Part shown: positions 22,399 to 34,045 of the stretch, piece after piece
Position numbering within the stretch: position 1 is the stretch's first letter
How the letters are laid out: each line of letters opens with the position of its first letter
Source of the DNA: Amborella trichopoda
Lineage: Eukaryota; Streptophyta; Magnoliopsida; Amborellales; Amborellaceae
DNA: 64,000 nt
Assembly (NCBI RefSeq): GCF_000471905.2
Contig: NW_006500342.1
Span: forward strand, 211,124-275,123
Direction of reading: 5' to 3'
Made by a program: the position numbers and the translations under genes
The notes under the pieces: model-generated
The model's input: the letters and a program-made list of their open reading frames with translations, nothing else
Database searches by the model: none
Told to the model about the DNA's origin: nothing

Positions 22399-24953
22399 TG
22401 TTGAAAGGTATTTTTCATCAACATGGGGTAGACCTACCAAGTAGTGGAAATTTTGACAGTCTCAGAACAGCCCCAAAACTGGCTAAGAGGTTCACGAGGT
22501 CTCTCAAAAGTCTCTTGCAATGTTTTGTCACATTCCAACATGTCTAAGGCAGTGCAGACTGAGAAACAGTTCTGGCAGAACTAGCCTCTAGCACCCTGAA
22601 ATGGACACTTATAGCTAGATCTACATTTTCAACATCCCAAATTGCTTTGAGACCACCACCATTCGATACAACACTTTTGAAAACCCCCCGGGGTCTAGTT
22701 TCAGCCCCAACGGATACTCTAGGAAGAAGTTGTAGGTCCAAGAGTGTAATAGGAGGAGCCACACACTATTCTCGAGCGGCCACCCTGCAACACGACACCA
22801 TTAAAGGGACAATCACAACCAGTTACTTTCAATGCCTATATCTCGACCATCCCATGTTGGATCATGCTCAAAATTTAAGAGCATGTTCATCTAGTCAAGA
22901 CAAGCGATTTGATATGTGGCACGCCCCATGACGATACTCGAGCACGAGGAAAAGCTAGAGAGAAGTTGCTGATCCATAAAGAAAGTGCAGGAAATTCAGC
23001 AACGCTGCTAAATCACACTGCTTGCAAGCCCGATCGACGTGAGACCAATTCCATTGCAAGCGTAACGTCTCGGGCCATCTTTGACCCGATCCCTGTACAT
23101 GATGAATGGTCGGATTCTGCACACAAAGCTGACGAATAGACTGCAAATTCTGTTGCCAGAATCCTTAATTCCTCCCAAAATTCCTGACTTACAAAATCTT
23201 TGTTCAGGCATGGAATCGAGCTGCGTTCGGTGCCTTGTGATCGTAGTGGTATGCTCAGTGTGATTAAGTGAAGAAAACACAAAAACATCATGGAACAAAC
23301 ACATTATCTATCCAATTTTTCATTTCAAATTTCAAGTCACATGATCGTACGCTAAAAACCCGATCCATGGCTCAAAGTTGGTGTCAAATCAATCGTCATG
23401 CTAAGCCCTATAAGAAAATAATCATCTTACGATCAATCGGGCATTCGAACGACCCAGGATCATCCATGAAAGAACTCACAAGTCCTAAGGCAACATTGGG
23501 ATCGTTTTAGAATTCCACAACTTGGTACAAGGGGGCAAATCTGTCATTTTGCACCCTTTTTTCTAAATTCTTTTAATTCAATTTAATCTTTATTTCCAGC
23601 AATTAGGGTTATTTTTTAGCATCCACCCATGTTTGGGGCACACTTCTAGATATACGTAACATCATTGTATGGAAAAAAAAAAAGAAGAGGCAGACCTATA
23701 CACACACATGAGAGAGTTTTCACTTAATACAAGTTTCTCTTTCTTACGATTGTGGTGTTACGCTTGAGAGAGAGGGTGCGGTGAGAGAAACATTCCATCG
23801 GTACCCCTAAGGTTGAGGTAAATCTTCTCTCTCTTCTTTTTCTTTTCTTCTTCTCTCTCCCTTCTTCCCTTTCTTCTCCCACTTTGTCGTCTGAGTCCTC
23901 GTGGAAGTCATGCACAATAGTGGTAGTGTCGTGCATGCCGATAGCAGCACCATGCATGAGTCTTCTTCCCCTCTTTTTCGTTTGTCACTTTCTCACATTG
24001 TAGTTTGTAGACGGCGCTGCCCATCGCTGCCCCCAGACATAGCTTTAGCATCTCGGTGAAGTACCTAGACGGCGAAGTGTGTTACCACCTGCAGGAGTCT
24101 TCCTCTGCTGCGCATCTAACATAGATGGCGATACCTCTTGCAGCCAGCTAGTGGCTCTAGCAACACCCATTTATGTCTGCGAGCTTCCTCTGTGCATCCG
24201 GTGCCTGTCGCCATTCCCCTTGTGTCCCACACCTATCGCCGTGCGGCTTGGAAGAAACCATTGTCATGTGCCTCATTAGGAGGTAACGCCATGCACAAAC
24301 GATGTGCCGCCTCCTCACATTGTAAACCGCGATGCTTATTGACGTTTAGACTTGCCCCCTCTTTGCCACGTCACCCTCTTCTCTTCACCCCTTCCTCTTC
24401 TCACTTGACTGAGAGTAGGCTTAGATTAGCACCGCCGCGCCGACCTCAATATTGAGTAGTATTGGCACCGTGCTGGTCCCCTGAACCATGCCAGTCTTAC
24501 TATCACTCTTAGTCAGCAACTTCTGGTCGTCATGCTAGTCTCACCCCTCAATCAAGTTCTATTCTCCTTTCGATCTTTCGTCTAACCTTGCCCTTCATCT
24601 TCTCCCATGAATGTGCATTACCCTAAGACAATGGTGGGTCCCTTCGAATCACTTGTCTTACAAATTAACCGTAGAAGTGTGTAGAAAACCAAGGTTACAA
24701 GTCATGGGAGGTGATTCTGAATCGGCTCAAGCAACTGGGGGGCTTTGTTCGTGATCTAAGTGGGCGCCAACGTGAGCCAGCCCGAGTAAGTCTTGAACCT
24801 ACTTAAAATTCCTCTCTCATTGGTTGGTATACCTGCCCTTGCCCTGGAGCAAGGTTTTGAGAGAGCGATCTCAAATCTCGGGTCCAGCAGAGACCCAAGA
24901 CACGTGCCACCAGATCATCTAAATCCAGAGGACGAGATCGAGGCACTTAACCA
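22399..24953 (+). mobile_element. 5' LTR of element 1
   Basis: It is 2,555 bp, from TGTTGAAAGG to CTTAACCA. It shares its full order of blocks with 39045-41663. The TATA position is weak here ('tctagatatacg', 23646-23657). A conserved leader hairpin (TGCAC...GTGCA) lies at 23910-23935. The end is fixed by the PBS three bases later and by where the two LTRs stop matching. Confidence 0.85.
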
Positions 24954-24956
24954 GCT

Positions 24957-24974
24957 TGGCGACTCCATTGGGGA
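24957..24974 (+). other. Primer-binding site, element 1
   Basis: TGGCGACTCCATTGGGGA starts three bases after the LTR end. The TGG fits pairing with the CCA end of a tRNA. Element 2 has TGGTGACTCCACTGGGGA in the same place. Ogre/Tat elements are reported to use an Arg tRNA; I did not verify the tRNA. Confidence 0.75.
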
Positions 24975-25042
24975 CTTACTACCCCTTAGTCAGTTCTCTC
25001 TTGTGTGACCAATTTCCTTCTTTACTTTCTTCACCCATTTAT

Positions 25043-28000
25043 ATGGCACCTGGGTTGTTAAACCTGTTCATCCGAGTTAGGGACTTCCTTATCCCTCCAC
25101 TCAAAGCTGTCTCAGGGAAGCGAACGGCTCAAGCCTCCATCCCTACTCTCCTCCTGAGTCGAGACTCATGGTCCCGCTGCTAGGTTATCACTTGGGTTGG
25201 TGCGAGAGGGGATTTAAAGGTCATTGCCTCCCTGCTTTCTCACCCTGGTGGACTCTCCACCAAGGCCCCTTGCATCGGCAGCACTTCTGCTGCCGCACAC
25301 TCTGCTACTACCAAATCTTCTGCTAGTCATATTGCTGCGGTACACTAGAAGGCTGCCCCATCCATCCTTGTGAAAGGCAAGGAAATTGTCGTCGCTCTTG
25401 AGGTTCGCTGCAAAGTAAACCCTTGTGCTCCTTCACTACTCCGAGCCTCCACACCTAGAGATCGGTACATAGAGGAGAAGGTCCTGAGATCTTCACCCCT
25501 CGCACACACTCAAAGGCTCGTGGTCTATCCACTCGAGCCACACCTCGGGGTTACCCTCATGTTTTCTTGAGCTCGCATCCAGGACTAGGCCTTCTCGGGC
25601 CAAATCCTGCATGCGCCATGCATTCACTTTCCATAGCTCGGGGCAGCGCTAGCTCTATGCCACCTCGAGCACAGGAGGGTTGATCGGTCCATCTTCCCTC
25701 CTGGCACAGATAGTTTCACCTGCCTCATCCCTCACAAACACGAGCTTGTGGATCCCGACCTCCTTAGGTCGATCCCATTGACCGAGCCCGAGCTGACCCT
25801 TAAAGGTGCATGCACACCATCTTTGCAGGTCCCTTCGAGATCCAGACTCAAGCGGAGTCATGAGCTGACTGCTCCTCCCTTTGCTGCTCTCCCTGTGCTA
25901 AGCAAGCACCTCGAGCCTTGGTACTCAAAGGTCTTCCCTAAGGGTAACATCTTGAGCCAGCCCTGGGTCATCCAAACACCCTGGCTTAACAAAGGAATTC
26001 GGGGCAACGACTTGATGTCGGACAGAGGCCTATAGCCTCCAAAACAAGAGCCTAAGCTGTGCTCCATCCTTGGGCCCCACTCCCTGCTCCAGCTCATAGA
26101 CATGGCTCTCACCTGTTCAAAGAAATTAGGGCAGTCCAGGTCTCAGGCTCAGTTCTGGAATGAAGTTCAAATTCGCCTTAGGATTAAGCAGAAGAGAGGC
26201 CTACAGATTCTGACCAGGGAAGCCTTCAAGGCAGTTAAAGTTGCCACCCTTGAGGACCTCCTGCCTTGTAATCCTTTTCTCCCTCTTCAAACTATGGATC
26301 TTGAGCAAGTCTAGGATTATTGTTTGGTGATCACCACCGAAAAGCCACGGTCCTAAGAACGTCAAGAACCGGTCCTCACAAGATCGACATACAAAGCCCG
26401 AGTCCAGTCGGGGCAAGGTGAGCCCCTTTAGACTGACTTGACGTGCATGAATTGCCAGCCTCGGCAGTCCGTTGCATCACCTGACTCTGACCTCCCTGAG
26501 GAAACGGTCAGTGTCATGGTGATCAATGACTGGAACAACGCTTAGGAGGAGTGGATGAACAAGTTTTTGAGGAAATGATGCAAGCCATCTTAAGAAAGAT
26601 GGAGCGCCTAGAGGCCTCTTCTACGCTTAACTCCCCGACCGGTGAGGACACAGCTACAAAGCAGACTCCCCCATCAGTTTCCCAAGACAGCTTCTATTCT
26701 TGCGGGGTCTCTCAAACAGACATAGATGCTATGGTGGCCCATAGCCTCAAGAACAAGGTCTTGGGCCTGCAGGAAACGCCACTCTACAAAAATCCATATC
26801 CTTCGTACATTGACCAGGTGTCGTTTCCCCACGAACTACCAAAAAGGGAAACTCCCCCTGTTCAATGGTACCACATCTCCTCACCTGCATACGGCCCACT
26901 TCTAAGTGGCCTACCGGGAGACTGCAACTGATGGATGTCTTCTCCTCTCGCTAGTTCATTAAAACTCTCGAAGGACCAGGCTTCCAATGATATGCATGGC
27001 TGCCGCCGAACTCGTTGAACACTTGGTAAGAAATGGAGCAATTGTTCTACCAACGCTTCTACGAAGTCTAACGGAACGTGGAAACCATCGAGCTCCTCAC
27101 CTTGATGGAAGACCCTGGTGAGCTGGTTGACAAATTCATCACCTGATGGAGAGAGTAGGCGACCTTTCATGCCATTCCCATAATTAAGAAGGAAGTAGTC
27201 TAGACCTGCATACGGAATATGCTTCCTGAGATCGCCCTACATGTCAAGTCATCCGATCCACCCTCCATGTCAGAGCTCATCTCTAAGGTAGTTTGTACTG
27301 AGGGATTGTTCAAGCACCATGGCATCCCTCGACAACAACCTTCCTCTCGCTCCAGCAGTTGGAGGTAAGCAACAGTCCTACAATGCGGTCTCGCCTCTTA
27401 AAAACAGTAAGCGGAACGACTACTGGACCCAGCACCAGAAAAAGGTTTACCCCTTTGACACGGAGTGGAGCCCTGCATTGCTCCAACTACTATTAGCACA
27501 AAACATGATCCAACTGCCAGAGGTCACCACTGTGGAACCGCTGGGGCAGGAGGTGAATGAGAAGTATTGTTTCTATCACAAGAGAGTGCCCCACGCCACT
27601 CACAACAACTATAAGCTCAACGAAACTATCGAAGCCCTTATCAACAAGGGCTAGATAAAGCTCGAAGAGTTGAAAAAGGAATTCATGGTAACTGAGGCAT
27701 CTCACATAGTCACGATCCAAGAGGATGACGGGGCACTCGCTATCCTTCATGCATTTTTCTCTAGAATGCTTGAAGAAGGGATCGCCTCCCTAAAGCTAAC
27801 AAGACAGTTGAAGTTCCTGACTCCTGGGATCGAGAACCTTTACCGCACATACCATCAGATACGTGGCCACAACGTCAGCGAGTGCACTGGTTTCCATATA
27901 CTCTTAGCACAAGAGATGCACCAGTGCTAGGAATTTCAAGGCGACCCGGTTGGACACCCTTAGGTCCCTCTCCCGTCTACACAAGAAGACCTCCCGATGC

Positions 28001-28374
28001 AATCCCAGGGAAGTGCCTAACAAGAACCTCTCTAGGCCCTCTTTGAAGCAATGCTCCACCAGGGTCTCGTCACAAATAAGTCTGCCAAACAATCTAAGCA
28101 TCTTACCCAAGGCATTGAAAAACTATGGTGCCCCTTTCACCAAGTGTGGGGCCACGATCTCAATGAGTGCACTGGGTTCGAGGCCATAGTTGCGGAGAAA
28201 TTCAAGCAAGGTCGCATCTACTATGTGATTCTTCCAAAACACGTCCAACCCCTCGCTTCCGTTCAAGGAGAAGCCACGCTGCATGCCCGTCATAAGTATG
28301 CATTAGACTCCTCAAGGCATCGACCTCGTAGCCTTGAGAATTCTACCATGGGTGAAGTATGCTCAAGTCCCTGA
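25043..28374 (+). pseudogene. Degenerate gag polyprotein, element 1
   Basis: Gag is the structural protein that packages retrotransposon RNA. The start at 25043 (MAPGLLNLFIRV) matches element 2 (MALGLINLFIRV, minus strand near 49862), so the long N-terminal extension is probably part of the protein. A conserved segment, MALTCSKKLGQSRSQ, is at 26102. The Retrotrans_gag core is about 26870-27310 (EGPGFQ, LFYQRFYE, ETIELLTL, TCIRNMLPEI). Two C-x2-H-x4-H-x4-C knuckle positions follow: near 27565 it is damaged (YCFYHKRVPHAT) and near 28125 intact (CPFHQVWGHDLNEC). There are many stops, most explained by C-to-T change when compared with element 2, and at least one frameshift near 26560. Reading ends near 28374, just before an LTR copy. 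Confidence 0.8.
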
Positions 28375-28402
28375 GATGTGAGGTAGTCCGTCAGGCTACC
28401 GC

Positions 28403-30267
28403 TGTTGGAAGGTATTTTTCATCAACATGAAGCCTCCACTCAATAAAGGCCTAACAAGTATTGGAAATTTTGATAGTCTCAAAATAGCTTCAAAACTAGC
28501 CAAAATCTTCATGTGGTCTCTCAAAAGTGTTTTACCAAGTTTTGTCACATTCCGACATGTCTAAGGCAGTGCAGATTGAGAAATAGTTATGGTAGAATCG
28601 GCCTCTAGCAACCTGAAATAGACCTCTATAACTAGAGCTACATTTCTACCATCTCAAATTGCTATATGAACACTGCCATTGGATTCGACATGGTTGAAAA
28701 CCCCCAAGGGTCAAGTTTTGTCCCAAACATACACTCCAAGATGAAGTTACAGGTGAAAGAGTGAAACAGGAGGAGCTGCATGCTATTCCCGTGCGACCAC
28801 CCTACAACACTACACCATTAAAGGGACAGTCACTACCAGTGAATTTTTATGCTCATATCTTGACCGCCCCTCATTAGATCGTGTTCAAATTTGGTGAGCA
28901 TGTTCATCTAGTCAAGACGAGCGATTCAATATGTGACAAGCCCCGTGATGATAGATAAGCACGAAGAAAAGCTAGAGAGAAATTCCACAGTTGTATGCAG
29001 AAAATAGGAGAGAAGCCAAACACATACACACATAAGAGAGAGTTTTCACTTAATACAAGTTTCTCTTTCTTACCATTGTGGTGTTGCACTTGAGAGAGAG
29101 TGAGGTGAGAGAAACTTTTGACCAATAACCCTAGGGTTGAAGTAAATCTTCTCCTCCATCTTTTGCTTTTTCTTTTCTTCTTCTCTCTCCCTTCTCCCCT
29201 CTCTGGTCCCTCTTCTTCATCTGAGTCCCTAACGGAGGCCTGCACGGTAGTGGCAGTGCCGTGCATGCCTCTCCCTTGGTTTCAAAAGTTACGCATGGAG
29301 ATGGAAGTACCGTGAGAGAGTCTCGCTCCCCTCCTTTTTGTCTGTCTGTTTCTCTTAGTGAAGTCTGTAGACAGCGCTGCCCATCTCCATCTACAAAAAA
29401 TTTGATGTCTCGGAGAAGAACCTAGACAGTGAAGTGTGTTGCCGTCTGTAGGAGTCTTCCTCTACTGTGCATCTAGCATAGATGACGATAGTTATCTCCG
29501 CCTAATAGAGGCCATGGTAATACCCATCGCCGTCTACGAGATTCCTTCGTACATCTAGTGCCTTTCGCCTTTCCCCTGCGTCCCACGCCAATCGTCGTGG
29601 ACTTAGGAGAAACCATTGTCGTGACTTGTCAAGAGTCAGTGCCATTCACAAGGGATGTGTTGCTTCCTTGCATTGCCCACCGCGATGTCTATCAAGGTCC
29701 GGCTTTCCCCTTCTCTTCGCTATCTCATTCTTTCCTCTCCACCTCTCTCTCTTCTCACTTAATTGGGGGTAGGCCTAGCCTAGGGCCAACACGTCGACCT
29801 TGTTTTCGAGTAGTGTTGTCGACATTCTAATCCTTGAACCATGCCCGTCTTGCTATCGCTCCGAGTCTACAACTTTGGTCGTCAAGCTAGTCTCACACTT
29901 CCGTCAAGTTCTCTTCTCCTTTCTACCTTTCATCTAACCTTACACTTCATCGCCTTCTCCCATGAACGTGCATTACCTCAAGACAAGGGTGGGTCCTTTT
30001 CGACCCACTTATCTTACAAATTAACCGTCGAAGTGTTGTGTACAAAATAAGACGATTACAAATCAAGGGAGCCGATTCTGAACCAGCTCAAGAACCTGAG
30101 GGGCCTCTTCATGATCAAAGAGGGTGCCCACTTGAGCCAGCCTGAGTAAGTCCCGGACACACCTAAAATTCCTCTATCATTAGTTGGTATACCTGCCCTT
30201 GCCCTCGAGACCCATGCCCCCCGATCACCTAGATCCGTAGGGTGAGATCGAGGAACTTAACGAACCA
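28403..30267 (+). mobile_element. Third LTR copy inside element 1
   Basis: It starts TGTTGGAAGG like a normal LTR and ends near '...cttaacgaacca'. It lacks an internal part (the join is near 28995, skipping the segment with 'gcatgctcagtgtg' and the TATA region), so it is 1.87 kb. A clean leader hairpin is at 29241-29265 (arms TGCACGGTA and TGCCGTGCA). No 5 bp duplication flanks it (ACCGC left, CCTCT right). It sits where the protease-coding region should be, between gag and the pol linker. Just after it, 'cagcttgatagg' resembles a decayed LTR end plus PBS. Confidence 0.75.
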
Positions 30268-30455
30268 CCTCTCGCCAGCTTGATAGGGTGGTCCAAACAC
30301 CCCCTCGGGGATTCTGAAGGAGACGGCGAACACCTAGGTCAGCCCACCGAAGGAATCATCTTCCTCAGCCACCAGTCGAGGAAGAATTCCTGAGGCCCAT
30401 TCTTCCGCTACCAACCTTTCAGGACTTCATCCCAGGCATAGCTTGCCTCATCTTA

Positions 30456-31192
30456 TTGTCCAACCAGGCAGACGGCTCTGAGTCCTCAATATCTCAGGAG
30501 CCGGCCAAAATGGGTGATGATGTTAAAAGCACCCCACAACGGTCAAACCCAAGGCAAGACCTTAAATGTACCCTACAAGAGTCCAACTCCGACGACGACG
30601 TAAAAAGCTGCCCAGAATGTTCTAACCCTTCTTCTCCTTCCCTCTCCTCTATTCCTTCTACTGGTACCACTTGGCGATGGCCAGACTTTGACTCTCTAAA
30701 CAGAGAGTTCGGAGACACTAGCGTCACCATGCCGCAACAAGGACACCTCAGAGAAATGCTGGCCCAAGCAGCAGGATTCTCGACAGCCGCCGACTCCCTG
30801 ACAACCCAAGCCAAAACTGAGCCATCACCGAGCTCCCGCTCCCACGAGGCCTACCACATGATCCAAGTGCATGAGACGTCACTCAGCTCGGGGAGACTAC
30901 CAAGTGAGGTCATGGACCCCCGGCTTGATGCCGACCCTTCTATCGCCTGGCCCAGTCTGAGACCAGTCCTCCCCCATATTTTGCCCCTCCTAGAGACTGA
31001 CATGTCGGGATCATAGGTGGCTACACTCGAGATCAAAGAAAGTCCTTGCAAATCCCCAACGAGGAACTTCAGGAGGCTCTCGAAGAATGGGAAGAGGGTG
31101 GTCAGGTCATGGCGGATGAGCTTGAAGAGATCAACCTAGGAGATGAGGCTGACCCAAGGCTAACCTTCATCACAACAAAGATGTCCCAATAA
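30456..31192 (+). pseudogene. Gag-pol acidic linker, element 1
   Basis: A 186-codon open frame (30456-31016), rich in Ser, Asp and Pro, is followed by a frameshifted stretch 'LEEINLGDEAD'. Element 3 has the same motif order on the minus strand near 55500-56000, and element 4 has LEEINLGHEVD near 63800. It lies directly before RT. I see no protease active-site motif, so the protease seems lost with the gag end. The start codon is only where the frame opens; the original protein was continuous from upstream. Confidence 0.6.
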
Positions 31193-31632
31193 GAGAAAGA
31201 AGACTATATCTCCCTCCTTCGAGCAAATCGGGATGTCTTTGCCTGGCATTATCATGAGCTGCCCGGTTTAGACCCTCTGATTGCTGTCCACCACCTCGTC
31301 ATCGATCCTACCATTAAACTCATCAAGCATAAATCAAGAAGGTTTAGGCCCGACCTTAAAATGCCGATCGATGACGAGGTGAACAAGCTCAGGCAAGCTG
31401 GATTCATGTGTGAAGTCAAATACTCGAGATGGCTGGCGAATGTCATCTCAGTGAAGAAAACGAACAGCCAAATCATGGTCTATAACGACTTTCATTACTT
31501 GAAGATCGAGCCAGTCAAAATCAAGGCAATTCAAGACATGACGCCGCTTACAACTCTCCATGAACTGCGGTCCCTCCAAGGAGAGCGCGCCTACTTCGAA
31601 GGTTCATTTCGAACCTCTTAGGGCGATGCAGA
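31193..31632 (+). pseudogene. Reverse transcriptase, palm deleted, element 1
   Basis: The N-terminal fingers are clear: LLRANRDVFAWHYHELPGL, DEVNKLRQAGF and an altered 'VYNDFHYL' where DFxxLN is expected. Directly after this, near 31505, the sequence jumps to the connection segment (KIKAIQDM, LHELRSLQGERAYF). The roughly 100 residues with the catalytic YVDD box, present in element 4, are missing. A frame ends at 31621. It cannot encode an active polymerase. Confidence 0.85.
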
Positions 31633-32159
31633 CCCTTTTCACAGCTTCTAAAGAAGGATACTCCGTCTATATGAGACGAAGCGTGCCAAGATGTGCTCGA
31701 GGACATCAAGCAGTACTTGTTGAATCCACCAGTACTCTCTAAAGAAGGATACTCCCGCCCTTAACAAGTCACTCGGGGCACTTCTAATGCAGAACAACGA
31801 TGGAGGGAAAGAGACAACGCTCTAGTATCTTAGCCGCAGAATGCAAGGGGTCAAGAAGAACTTCCCTCCTGTTGACCAGATGTGCCTAGACTTGATCTTT
31901 GCGGCCATTACTTGCTCAGCCTCAAGGTCAAGTGAATATCCAAGGATGATCCGGTCAAGTTCCTTATGTCCCGGTCATGTTTGTCAGGACGTTTAGCCAA
32001 GTGGGCATTATTGCTAATGGAGTTTGACGTCACGTGTGTACCACAGAAGGCAGTTAAAGGTCAAGCCCTAGCTAACTTCCCTGGGAATCACCCAGTCCCC
32101 TCAGAATCTCCCCTGTGAAGCGATCTCCCGGATGAGGAAGCTTTTTGTACGGTGTTAAC
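31633..32159 (+). pseudogene. First RNase H region, element 1
   Basis: Fragments in shifting frames read 'SLGALLMQNNDGGKETT', 'YLSRRMQGVKKNFPPVDQMC' and 'DLIFAAIT', the usual RT-linked RNase H of Ty3/gypsy. Stops and frameshifts break it throughout. The following 'VPQKAVKGQ' equivalent near 32045 matches element 4's VPQKAVKGQALTDF. Confidence 0.65.
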
Positions 32160-32712
32160 TCGACTGTGGGAGATGTACCTTGACGGAGTGTTCTAGTTCG
32201 ATAGAGGGGGAACCAGAGTTGTTTTCCTGATTCCCAATGGAGGAATGATTCCTCTATCCTTATCACTTGCGAAGGCATTTTCTCATAATGAAGTTGAGTA
32301 TCAAGCCATCATAATCGGACTAGATATCGCTCAGGAACTAGACCTGGAACATCTAAGCATCTTTGGTGACTCTAAGCTGGTCATCTGGCAGCTAAAGGGG
32401 ATCTATGACGTAAGGAAGGATACTCTCAAGCCTTACCATGACACGGTAAAAAATTACATGACCCAGTTCGATGACTTATCCCTAACTCATATCCTTAGAA
32501 GGCTAAACTCGCAAGCTGATGCGCTCTCAAGGCTCGGTGCCACCATCCAATTGTCTTCATCAGGGCTCACTCCAGTCAGAGTAACCGAATGGAAACATGT
32601 TGACTTGAGAACTGAAGTTGACGCAGACGATGAAAGGGATGTCTTCCCTGAGTGCCCGCCTTACCCAATCGGAGCACTCCTCACGGCTAAGGATGTCCTC
32701 GAGGCGAAATAG
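32160..32712 (+). pseudogene. Archaeal-type (second) RNase H, element 1
   Basis: This is the additional RNase H that marks the Tat lineage; it cuts RNA in RNA:DNA hybrids during replication. A stop splits 'MYLDGVF' near 32190. Then come EVEYQAIIIGLDIA, IFGDSKLVIWQLKGIYDV, DTLKPYHDT, and LNSQADALSRLGA. The Asp of YLDG, the Glu of EVEY, the Asp of GDS and the Asp of ADAL keep the catalytic set. The open part is 32245-32712. Confidence 0.85.
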
Positions 32713-34045
32713 GAAGTTTCCCATGGAAAAGAAGCCAAAGCAAGGGAGCAGGAGCCCGAATTCTTTGACCTGATGTGTGCAAAGGTTGAACAAATAAAAG
32801 ACTGGAGGGAGCCCATTGTGGACTTCGTAAAGCATGGAAGGCTACCTCATGATTGAGTGAGCACAACAGCATACACCAGATGTCCACCAAGTACACCCTT
32901 CTTGATGGGGATGTCCTCTTTTGTCCGTCATTTAACAAAATCCTCCTTAGATGCGTCGATTCACAAGAGGCAAGCAAAGTACTCGAAGAAGTACACTCGG
33001 GCATCTACAAGCTGCATCAGTGCAGCCCCAAGCTTTACGAGTGCATACGTAGACTCAGCTATTACTAGACTTCCATGGTAGCTGATGCCCAAAATTATGC
33101 CAAAAGTTGCCAGGTGTGCCAAATCCACTCAAGCCTCATTCATCAGCCGCCATATCCTCTCCGTCCTACAGTGACATCATGGCCTTTTTCCCAGTGGGGT
33201 AAGGACATTATAGGATCCATTGACCCTCCTTCTGCCTTGTGTCATGCCATCATCCTGGCGGTGACAAACTACTTTTCCAAAAGGGCTGAAGCAATTCGGC
33301 TCTGACAGGTTTCGAGGAATGTTGTGGCTAACTTCATGTGGTACCACATCATATACCGGTTCGAGGTCCCAAACCAAATAATTTTTAACAATGGCCCCCA
33401 GTTCAAGAGCCAGCATGTTGATTGCCTAGTCAACCAGTTCGATTTTGAGTGGAAGTACTCGACTATGTACTACCCTCGAACCAATGGGTTAGCCGAGGCA
33501 TTCAACAAGACTTTGTGCAGGGTTCTCCAAAAGTCAATGTCAAGTCAAAGAACAATTGGCATGAGAAATTACCTGAGGCTCTGTGGGCCTATCACACTAC
33601 CACTCGCAATGCTACAAACTCCACCCCTTACTCCCTGGTATTTGGGGGTGAGGCGGTCCTACCCCTCAAAATTCAAATACCCTCACTTTGTATTGCTAAA
33701 AATCAGGGACTAACTGAAGACGAGAGGGTCAGGCTCCCTTACCATGAGCTGGATGCCCTCGATGAAAAAAGACTAGAGGCTCAACAAAATCTCAACCTCA
33801 ATCAATGAAGAATGAAGAGAGCCTTTGACAAGTCTGTCAAGGTTCATTCATTCACTAGTGGGGACTTAGTCTTAGCCTTCAAGAGACTGATCGTCATGCA
33901 CGAGAGCCACAAAGGAAAGTTCGAACCTAAGTGGTTCGTAATCAAGAAGGTTACACCGAGTGGGGCCTATGTACTGACAAACTCTAACGGAGAAGAGGTG
34001 ATGCCTCTTATCAATGGGCAATATTTAAAGAAGTATTATCCCTAA
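32713..34045 (+). pseudogene. Integrase, element 1, catalytic Asp changed
   Basis: Integrase inserts the cDNA into the genome. The zinc-binding part has 'SGIYKLHQ' and CQVCQIHSSLIHQPP. The core has GKDIIGSID (first Asp kept), IIFNNGPQFKS at 33381 (second catalytic Asp is Asn, codon aac at 33387-33389) and TNGLAEAFNKTL (Glu kept). The C-terminal part, 33812-34045, has HKGKFEPKWFVIKK (the GPF of KWxGPF is missing) and ends INGQYLKKYYP. There are stops near 33304 and a frameshift near 33530. The KKYYP end matches the natural C-terminus of the family. Confidence 0.85.
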
